The position numbers and the translations under genes were made by a program. Below the pieces are notes generated by a model, which saw only the letters and a list, made by a program, of their open reading frames with translations, was not told where the DNA came from and made no database searches. 7,049 nucleotides of DNA from Candidatus Atribacteria bacterium 1244-E10-H5-B2 (lineage in GTDB: Bacteria > Atribacterota > JS1 > SB-45 > 34-128), in NCBI GenBank assembly GCA_003575245.1, contig NMQN01000626.1, positions 1 to 7,049 of the forward strand. The letters run 5' to 3'. This document shows, one piece after another, positions 1 through 4,748 of the stretch. Within the stretch, counting starts at the first letter, position 1. Each line of letters starts with the position of its first letter.

Positions 1-25
1 ATCCGAAATCAAAAAAGGAAGGGAG

Positions 26-208
26 TTGAATAGAGAAATGACAAAGGTTAATAATGATTACAAAAAAGATAAAAGTATAGAAAATTGGCAGTTGCAGGGA
101 TACCCTGAATCAAAACCTAAAAAGCGAGCGGAAAAAGAAGGAATTGAAGAATTACACAGAATATATCGAGGAATGTTAGAACTTATGAGAATAGGAAGGG
201 GTAAATAA
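26..208 (+). CDS. Small charged hypothetical protein, possibly 5'-truncated
   Basis: I do not recognise this protein. It is about 60 residues, rich in Lys, Arg and Glu, with a Trp-containing stretch (WQLQGYPESKP) followed by a probable helix (KKRAEKEGIEELHRIYRGML). It has no signal peptide, membrane segment or cysteine motif. The start is uncertain. TTG at 26 has a purine-rich GGAAGGGAG directly upstream, while ATG at 38 would give 56 residues and sits about 12 bases after GGGAG. The frame is also open to the left edge of the window, so the gene could begin upstream. Frame 3 stops at 27-29 and frame 1 at 31-33, either of which could be the end of an upstream gene. It is co-directional with the small-gene cluster. 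Coding is supported by the ribosome-binding-site-like sequence and the tight spacing only. Confidence 0.55.
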   Translation: MNREMTKVNNDYKKDKSIENWQLQGYPESKPKKRAEKEGIEELHRIYRGMLELMRIGRGK

Positions 209-244
209 TATTAAGGTTAGCGGAACTGATCCAGATTAAAAAAG

Positions 245-252
245 AAAGGAGG
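245..252 (+). promoter_or_regulatory. Strong ribosome binding site for the 65-aa gene
   Basis: AAAGGAGG lies 5 bases before the ATG at 258. It is a near-perfect Shine-Dalgarno sequence and fixes the start of the downstream gene. Confidence 0.85.
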
Positions 253-257
253 ATAGC

Positions 258-455
258 ATGGCAAAAATAAGTGGAGGAGGCCGTAAGATAGGCCGGAATA
301 AAGAGGGATGCGCCGAATATAAAAAGGAACATCGCAGAGAAAAGAACAAAATTAGGAAATGGAAAAAGATGTTAAAGGGATTGCTGGACAATAATGAAAC
401 AGCGATAGAACTGAAGAATAAAATTAAAAAATTGGAGGAGGAAGTGATTAAATGA
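258..455 (+). CDS. Small basic conserved phage-type protein with GRNK...RREKNK motif
   Basis: This 65-residue, strongly basic protein begins with a Gly-rich N-terminus (ISGGGRKIGRNK), followed by CAEYKKEHRREKNKIRKW at about residues 18-35 and a C-terminal charged helix (about 48-65) that could form a short coiled coil. From memory, the pattern of GRNK, one Cys, a Tyr, then RREKNK recurs in small proteins of many phages and mobile elements, so it is probably a conserved accessory protein. No function is established that I can name. The single Cys argues against a zinc finger, and a nucleic-acid-binding role is plausible only from its charge. The start is set by the AAAGGAGG at 245-252. Its stop overlaps the ATG of the next gene (ATGA at 452-455), indicating translational coupling. 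Confidence 0.8.
   Translation: MAKISGGGRKIGRNKEGCAEYKKEHRREKNKIRKWKKMLKGLLDNNETAIELKNKIKKLEEEVIK
434..441 (+). promoter_or_regulatory. Ribosome binding site for the 50-aa membrane protein
   Basis: GGAGGAGG lies within the last codons of the upstream gene, 10 bases before the ATG at 452. Together with the ATGA overlap it supports the very short downstream gene as real. Confidence 0.75.
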
Positions 456-604
456 AATTAAGATGGGGCGAAGAAAAAATTAAAGGATTTAGTAAACCAA
501 TTAAAAAAGCAGAAGAGGTTAACGATTGGGCCTGGTGGGCTTTATTTGGTGTAATGATACTCATGATAGTTTTGGTGACCTTAAAATTATTGGGGAAGAT
601 ATAA
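452..604 (+). CDS. Small single-pass membrane protein
   Basis: This 50-residue protein has a charged N-terminal half (residues 1-25, with WGEEKIKGF and KKAEEV) followed by one hydrophobic segment at about residues 26-47 (WAWWALFGVMILMIVLVTLK). It ends just after the segment with GKI, as expected for a single transmembrane helix with a cytoplasmic N-terminus. The start overlaps the preceding stop (ATGA) and is preceded by GGAGGAGG, and the next gene starts one base after its stop, so the gene sits inside a tight operon. The function is not recognised. A one-helix protein could be a holin-like or membrane-anchor accessory, but nothing in the sequence favours that, and the position in an early/middle cluster rather than beside a lysin argues against a holin. 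Confidence 0.72.
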   Translation: MKLRWGEEKIKGFSKPIKKAEEVNDWAWWALFGVMILMIVLVTLKLLGKI

Positions 605-605
605 T

Positions 606-1046
606 ATGCACATAGCCAAAGGCGGATATCGCAAAGATTTAGGTATATATGTCAGGAGCAGAATGGAGGCCAACGTGGCCCGATATTTTAATCTGAGGGA
701 ATGCAAATGGGAGTATGAACCTCTTGAGTATTGTTTTGATAAAATAAAAAGGGGCCAAAGATATTATAAGCCAGACTTTATAATATATTATCTGGATGAT
801 TATTTCCTATTTGAAGTCAAAGGTTACTTTCGACCAGAGGATAAAACTAAATTAAGGCGATTCAGAAAATACTATCCGACAAAATTTGTCAGATTGAAGT
901 TCATAATTCCAGATAAATATGCTCGATCTAAGGCCAATGGCGAGATGATTAAATTTTTGTGTGATGATCTAGAAGTTGATTTTGAAGAAATATTAAGTTA
1001 TAAAGAAATGGAAAAATGGAGCAAATTGATTCCCGGATGGGAGTAA
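606..1046 (+). CDS. PD-(D/E)XK-type endonuclease (phage DUF1064 / T7 endonuclease I-like)
   Basis: This 146-residue protein is a probable small phage endonuclease. The N-terminal RSRMEANVARYF (about residues 18-28) resembles the first helix with a conserved Glu in PD-(D/E)XK nucleases. YYKPDFIIYY gives the PD at residues 56-57, and FEVKGYF gives the E-x-K at residues 70-72, so the metal-binding set would be Glu21, Asp57, Glu70 and Lys72. The spacing and size match DUF1064-like phage nucleases, which are thought to be structure-specific or Holliday-junction-type enzymes; the exact substrate is inference. The start ATG at 606 lies one base after the stop of the membrane protein gene, with GGGGAAG at 592-598 as ribosome binding site. 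Such a nuclease could resolve branched phage DNA before packaging. A restriction-like or homing role cannot be excluded. Confidence 0.75.
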   Translation: MHIAKGGYRKDLGIYVRSRMEANVARYFNLRECKWEYEPLEYCFDKIKRGQRYYKPDFIIYYLDDYFLFEVKGYFRPEDKTKLRRFRKYYPTKFVRLKFIIPDKYARSKANGEMIKFLCDDLEVDFEEILSYKEMEKWSKLIPGWE

Positions 1047-1074
1047 ATTGACTTAATAAGGCGGTTAATATAAA

Positions 1075-1254
1075 ATGAAAAGGATAAAAGTAAGGTGCGC
1101 AAGATGTGGCAAAAATCTCTTTTTTCTATTGCCAAAAGACCCGGCTAAAGGAGGCCCCATAATAGAGATTAAATGTTATAAAGACCGCTGTGAAGCAATA
1201 AATATAGTTGATTATCAAGATCCAGATAGTTTAGTGGTGAGATTAAAAGAATGA
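1075..1254 (+). CDS. Com-like small zinc-finger protein
   Basis: This 59-residue protein has the layout of the phage Mu Com family: a short N-terminus (MKRIKVRC), a CARC pair at Cys8/Cys11, a hydrophobic stretch (NLFFLLP), then IEIKCYKDRC with Cys34/Cys39. Four cysteines as CxxC-22-CxxxxC suggest one zinc site; the second pair has four intervening residues rather than the usual two. In Mu, Com binds the mom mRNA leader and activates its translation, and Com relatives often lie near DNA-modification genes. Here a DNA methyltransferase begins 251 bases downstream, behind a hairpin. ATG at 1075 is the first in-frame start after a stop at 1066-1068, with AAGGCGG at 1058-1064 as ribosome binding site. 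The stop overlaps the next start (ATGA). The family call comes from motif spacing alone; a generic zinc ribbon is the alternative. Confidence 0.7.
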   Translation: MKRIKVRCARCGKNLFFLLPKDPAKGGPIIEIKCYKDRCEAINIVDYQDPDSLVVRLKE

Positions 1255-1400
1255 ATATAAGATTATTTAATAGAAAAAGAAGAAAAAGGCCTGACGTAGA
1301 AGATATGGTATGGGCTATAAAAATGCTAATGATGAGCGATAAAGAGATAGAGAGAATGGTCAATAATTTTCGCGATGCCGTAATAGAATATAATAAATAA
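1251..1400 (+). CDS. 49-aa hypothetical protein
   Basis: This very short protein has a strongly basic N-terminus (NRKRRKRP at residues 7-14) followed by an amphipathic, Met-rich helix (about residues 15-48, with VEDMVWAIKMLMM and EIERMVNNF). The start overlaps the stop of the Com-like gene by ATGA, and a weak GGTGAG lies 9 bases upstream, so expression by translational coupling is likely. I do not recognise a family. The basic tail plus helix could bind nucleic acid or a partner, but that is speculation. Its stop lies 45 bases before a terminator hairpin, so it appears to be the last gene of the small-gene operon. Confidence 0.62.
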   Translation: MNIRLFNRKRRKRPDVEDMVWAIKMLMMSDKEIERMVNNFRDAVIEYNK

Positions 1401-1505
1401 TAGATAATTCCAAAATAAAATATCGTAGAGCTCCAAACTAGAGAGCCAGATTTGAAGAAGCGATAAGCTTTTTTAGTCTGGTTTTTTTGTTTTTAAAAGG
1501 AATAT
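1401..1505 (+). promoter_or_regulatory. Non-coding leader before the first methyltransferase
   Basis: This 105-base gap separates the small-gene cluster from the methyltransferase genes. It holds a weak hairpin (GCTC at 1430-1433 with GAGC at 1443-1446), then a strong terminator-like hairpin, then the methyltransferase ribosome binding site (AAAAGGA at 1495-1501, 4 bases before ATG). No convincing -35/-10 promoter pair is visible in it. The two hairpins share C1446, so they would compete slightly. The layout permits attenuation or RNA-binding-protein control; that is inference. Confidence 0.5.
1446..1494 (+). terminator. Intrinsic terminator or attenuator hairpin
   Basis: CCAGA at 1446-1450 pairs with TCTGG at 1477-1481. 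Inside, AAGAAGC (1455-1461) pairs with GCTTTTT (1467-1473, one G-T wobble) around a GATAA loop. The 3' arm is followed by seven T (1482-1488), a G and five more T. This is a good rho-independent terminator for the upstream small-gene cluster. The T-tract ends 11 bases before the methyltransferase ATG, so the hairpin also sits in position to block or tune that gene. Confidence 0.75.
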
Positions 1506-2894
1506 ATGAAATATCCGGATGATTTTTTAAATAAAATAATATGTAATGATTGCCTTGGGACTATGAGGGAAATGCCTAATAATTGCATTGATACTATAAT
1601 AACTGACCCACCCTATGGACTAAAATTCATGGGCAAAAAATGGGATTATGATGTGCCTTCAATCGAGATATGGCAGGAATGTTTAAAGGTATTAAAGCCT
1701 GGCGGGACTGCCTTAATCTTTGCAGGTAGCAGGACACAACATAGAATGGCAGTTAATATAGAGGATGCTGGATTTATCTTAAAAGATTGCATTATGTGGC
1801 TTTATGGTAGTGGTTTTCCGAAGGCAACGGATATAAGTAAGCAGATAGATAAGAAGGCAGGGAAGAAAAGAAAAGTTATAGGAAAATATAGAAGACCAGA
1901 TGGAAGTGGAGAACGGACGGAAAAGCCAAGTGGTACTAGTAATTTTGGAGTTGGTGGAGATCAGTTTCTGACTGCACCCGCAACCCCCGAAGCTATCCTC
2001 TGGAATGGCTGGAAATCACACGGACTAAAACCTGCCTACGAGCCGATCTTGGTTTGTATGAAACCTAATGAAGGCAGTTATGCTAACAATGCTTTGAAGT
2101 GGGGAGAGGCAGGGATTAATGTTGATGGAGGGAGGATATCTTATGAAAACGAGGAGGATAGGAAGGAATATACAAAGAAACAAAAGAGCTTTAAAAATAG
2201 CGAAAGTACTAAGGGATATGGTAATTTCAAAGCAAGCAATCCTGCCACAAGAATACAAACCAAGGGTCGCTATCCCGCAAATGTAATATTAGATGAGGAA
2301 GCAGGGCGGTTGCTGGATGAGCAGAGTGAGGAAAGAAGAAGTGCTGGTAATTATAAGAATATAGAAATAGCAAAACAAGGTGGAGGAATATTTGGTGGTG
2401 GCGAAGTTCAAAATAATTATGCAAACGATACAGGTGGTGCTTCTCGCTTCTTCTACTGCGCCAAAGCCAGCAAGGCCGAAAGGAATAGAGGGTGTGAGGG
2501 GCTGGAATTAAAAGAATTAAAAGTATCAAAAATTGCAACCGATTCTTTTAAATGTAAAGTCTGTGGTGGTTGGATTAGACCGAATCCCAATATAGATAAT
2601 CGTCCTAATTCTAGATGTTTTTGCAAGAATCCTATACCTTCTGAAACAAAAACTCAAAATAAAAAAGTTTATAATCCACACCCTACCGTAAAACCATTAG
2701 CGCTTATGAAATATCTTTGCACTCTAACCAAGACCCCGACAAGCGGTATAGTATTAGACCCTTTCTGCGGTAGTGGGACTACTTTAATGGCCTGTAAGGA
2801 ATTGAAACGAGATTATATAGGGATAGATAACAATGCTGAATATTGCGAGATAGCAAAAAGAAGAGTTAATGCTACTCCGGAACCATTATTTTAA
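1506..2894 (+). CDS. DNA methyltransferase, beta-order, DPPY type (probably N6-adenine)
   Basis: This 462-residue protein transfers a methyl group from S-adenosylmethionine to an exocyclic amino group of DNA. Motif IV, TDPPY, is at residues 33-37 and the AdoMet-binding motif I, LDPFCGSGTT, at 417-426, with HPTVKPLALMKYL (motif X region) at 392-404. The order IV-target domain-X-I is the beta arrangement of the N6/N4 methylase family. DPPY usually marks adenine-N6 enzymes, whereas SPPY is more typical of cytosine-N4 enzymes. The long middle (about 120-385) is the variable target-recognition part; it includes KGRYPANVILDE (253-264) and RFFYCAKASKAERNRG (314-329), blocks I associate with phage enzymes. 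A four-cysteine set, C350, C353, C371 and C373, suggests a zinc knuckle. No restriction endonuclease gene is adjacent, so it looks like an orphan modification enzyme. The target site cannot be read from the sequence. Confidence 0.93.
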   Translation: MKYPDDFLNKIICNDCLGTMREMPNNCIDTIITDPPYGLKFMGKKWDYDVPSIEIWQECLKVLKPGGTALIFAGSRTQHRMAVNIEDAGFILKDCIMWLYGSGFPKATDISKQIDKKAGKKRKVIGKYRRPDGSGERTEKPSGTSNFGVGGDQFLTAPATPEAILWNGWKSHGLKPAYEPILVCMKPNEGSYANNALKWGEAGINVDGGRISYENEEDRKEYTKKQKSFKNSESTKGYGNFKASNPATRIQTKGRYPANVILDEEAGRLLDEQSEERRSAGNYKNIEIAKQGGGIFGGGEVQNNYANDTGGASRFFYCAKASKAERNRGCEGLELKELKVSKIATDSFKCKVCGGWIRPNPNIDNRPNSRCFCKNPIPSETKTQNKKVYNPHPTVKPLALMKYLCTLTKTPTSGIVLDPFCGSGTTLMACKELKRDYIGIDNNAEYCEIAKRRVNATPEPLF

Positions 2895-3847
2895 GAGGTG
2901 ATATTATGAAAATAAAAGATGTGCCGATAGACGAGCTCAATCCTTCTGAATACAACCCGCGGGCCCTGACTGAAAAAGAATATGAAGACCTAAAAGAGAG
3001 TTTAAAGAGATTTGATTTTGTAGAACCGATAGTAGTTAATTCTGCAGAGAACAGAAAAAATGTAGTTATAGGTGGCCATCAAAGACTGATAGTGGCAAAA
3101 GAAATGGGCTATAAGACAATACCGGTTAACTATGTAAAAATTACGAAATTAAAAAAAGAACAGGAATTGAATCTAAGGCTGAATAAGAATTTAGGGCATT
3201 TTGACTATGATTTGCTGGCCAATTTCGATGAGGAAATGCTGGTCGACGTAGGATTTAGCCGGGAAGAACTTGATGATGTATTTGGATTGAATATTGATGA
3301 AGAATTTGATGTAGATAAGGAATTGGAGAAATTACTTAAAGGTGGGATCAGGAGAGTTAAGGATGGTGACTTGTGGCAATTAGGAGAGCATAAATTAATT
3401 ATCGGCGATTGCATCGATAGAAATAAATGGGATAGATTATTTGGGAATGAAAGATTCGATTTTATGTTTACGGATCCACCCTATAAATTAGCTTATACCA
3501 AGAGGGCCCGAAAGATACAGACTAAGGAAGGAGTAAAGCTAAAAAGGGATAAAGTATATGAAAGTACAGGAAAGACCGATGGAAAGGGCAGGTTTAAAGG
3601 CTGGGTTAAAACTAAAAAAGGCTTTGGTTATAGGAGTCAACGCAGTTATTTGGGGGTAGAAAAAAAAGGTGGAGTTCCCGAATATGATGAATGGCTCTCC
3701 ATAGCCAATAACTTTCAGAATCCGAAGGGAGCCAATATCATGGTATTTGAAAACTGGAGAAATACCATAGAGCTATGGCAGGCAATGGCCAAGTATTGGA
3801 AAATAAAGAATATGGTAATCTGGTGGCTGCCTAATAGATGTCAAGGA

Positions 3848-3861
3848 TTTCAAGGCCCGGA
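3848..3861 (+). other. First -1 frame break in the second methyltransferase
   Basis: The first frame gives NRCQGF and then unrelated residues to a stop. The frame one base back gives SRPGYFFNKYD, which fits the family. Adding one T to TTT at 3848-3850 would join them as CQGF-SRPGYFF; one extra G in the CCCGG at 3856-3860 is an alternative. The local codons GGA TTT CAA do not form a canonical slippery heptamer, so a lost base is more likely here than programmed slippage. Confidence 0.75.
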
Positions 3862-4121
3862 TACTTCTTTAACAAATACGATATTGCCCCACTAGCTGGA
3901 GAAGGGGTAAGAAATGAAGCATACGAAGAAGAATTGGAAAATTATTTAAAAGAAAAGGGCCAGAAGCTTTTAGATACCTATGAAGTAATTTTATATGGAC
4001 AACAGGGGAAGGGGGCCTACTGGGACAGAAGGAAAGGCACCACATGGGCAAAGGTAGCAGACCATATCACCCACGCAGCAGAAACCGGGAAATCAGGAGG
4101 CCAGAATATAATATTTGGCAC

Positions 4122-4128
4122 AAAAAAC
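4122..4128 (+). other. A AAA AAC slippery heptamer at the second -1 frame break
   Basis: In the frame of the middle segment the codons read ACA AAA AAC, giving A AAA AAC in the correct phase for -1 slippage. The next frame continues as PIQILVPYIKILSPRDG and on to AEPFCGSGST, so the break coincides with this site. The zero-frame stop follows at 4141-4143. An AGGAGG at 4095-4100, 21 bases upstream, resembles stimulatory internal Shine-Dalgarno sequences but is farther away than in dnaX. No strong downstream hairpin is visible. A single missing A in the six-A run explains the data equally well. Confidence 0.6.
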
Positions 4129-4347
4129 CAATTCAGATACTAGTACCTTATATAAAAATATTATCACCTAGAGATGGGATAGTGGCCGAGCCCTTTTGTG
4201 GTTCAGGATCCACTATCATTGCTTGCGAGATTATGCATAGAAAATGCAGGGCAATAGAGATTGAGCCAATATATGGAGAAGTTATTTTAATGAGATGGGA
4301 AAAATTTACCGGTAGAAAGGCAATAAAGTTGAGTGATTAATCAAAAT

Positions 4348-4385
4348 AAAAAGAACAAAAAGAACAAAAAATCGACAAAAAGAAA
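4348..4385 (+). repeat. Short A-rich direct repeats before the small terminase gene
   Basis: AAAAAGAAC occurs twice in tandem (4348-4356 and 4357-4365), followed by two degenerate copies, AAAAAATCGAC (4366-4376) and AAAAAGAAA (4377-4385). They lie in the 66-base gap between the methyltransferase and the small terminase gene. Repeats in or near a small terminase gene can be its binding (pac/cos) sites, but low-complexity A-rich sequence is the simpler explanation. Confidence 0.45.
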
Positions 4386-4406
4386 GGATTACAGGTAATA
4401 AATTAA

Positions 4407-4748
4407 ATGCCGAAAATAACCAAAGAGAGCAAAAAAAACATAAAGAAAGCATTTTTAAAATCTCTTGAAGGCGGGGTATCAATAAGCGATGCTTGTACAG
4501 CAGCTAATGTAGGTCGTACTGCTATTTGGAATTGGCGGCAAGAATCAAAAAGATTTGATAATAAGGTAAATGCAATTATAGATAGTCGGAATCAGTCAAT
4601 GGAAGATGCTTTATTTTCAAGTGGTCTAAATGGAAATGTAGCAGCCCAGATATTTTGGCTGAAAAACAGATATAGAAAAAGGTGGAAGGATAGATTTGAG
4701 CATGAGATACCCGGAGATATAAAAATAAAAGTGAAGTTTACCGAATGA
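4407..4748 (+). CDS. terS: Phage terminase small subunit
   Basis: This 113-residue protein is the probable DNA-recognition subunit of the packaging terminase, which binds phage DNA and brings the large subunit to it. A helix-turn-helix is visible at about residues 24-43 (VSISDACTAANVGRTAIWNW), preceded by a basic helix. GNVAAQIFWLKNRYRKRWKD at 76-95 is characteristic of small terminases of Gram-positive phages (phBC6A51-like helix-turn-helix family). ATG 4407 directly follows an in-frame TAA at 4404-4406, so it is the first possible ATG; its ribosome binding site is weak (AGGT at 4393-4396). The stop overlaps the start of the large-subunit gene (ATGA at 4745-4748), as expected for two partners made in fixed ratio. 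The adjacent large terminase makes the call secure. Confidence 0.88.
   Translation: MPKITKESKKNIKKAFLKSLEGGVSISDACTAANVGRTAIWNWRQESKRFDNKVNAIIDSRNQSMEDALFSSGLNGNVAAQIFWLKNRYRKRWKDRFEHEIPGDIKIKVKFTE

Larger units (their letters stand above)
2906..4340 (+). pseudogene. ParB-like domain/DNA methyltransferase fusion, reading frame broken twice
   Basis: The N-terminus (about 1-125) is a ParB/Srx-type domain, with ELNPSEYNPR (10-19) and VIGGHQRL (54-61). A methyltransferase domain follows, with FTDPPY at 188-193 and, at the far end, AEPFCGSGSTIIACE (AdoMet motif I), so again beta order. The first frame stops at 3893-3895 (329 residues). Similarity continues one base back, in the frame read from about 3850 (GYFFNKYDIAPLAGEG and on) to a stop at 4141-4143. 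It then moves a further base back, from about 4126 to the stop at 4338-4340. Restoring both frames would give about 478 residues. Unshifted, the product lacks motif I and should be inactive. The later segments have no ribosome binding sites of their own. The start is well set: GAGGTG at 2895-2900 lies 5 bases before the ATG, just after the upstream stop. Sequence error, recent pseudogenisation and frameshifting remain open. Confidence 0.82.

Noticed and set aside
1169..1363. Hydrophobic 64-aa reading frame on the minus strand
   Set aside because: It lies antisense to the Com-like and 49-aa genes. Its hydrophobicity is what antisense of Lys/Glu/Asp-rich AT-rich codons gives, and it has no ribosome binding site context.
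1389..1394. TATAAT as a -10 promoter element before the methyltransferase
   Set aside because: It lies in the last codons of the 49-aa gene and has no TTGACA-like sequence 16-18 bases upstream. TATAAT is expected by chance in DNA this AT-rich, and transcripts would still meet the terminator.
2025..2538. Two minus-strand reading frames of 77 and 103 aa
   Set aside because: Both are antisense to the intact first methyltransferase, have no recognisable motif, and their composition is typical of antisense shadows.
3205..3414. Ser-rich 69-aa minus-strand reading frame
   Set aside because: It is antisense to the ParB-like/methyltransferase gene. The Ser/Asn/Pro richness mirrors Glu/Asp/Leu codons on the coding strand.
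3838..4143. Independent 101-aa gene starting at ATG 3838
   Set aside because: It has no ribosome binding site, and its sequence continues the methyltransferase family sequence from the upstream frame. It is the middle segment of the broken gene.
4044..4340. Independent 98-aa methyltransferase fragment starting at ATG 4044
   Set aside because: The first 25 or so residues are out-of-frame translation of the middle segment; only the part after about 4128 is family-like, and there is no ribosome binding site.
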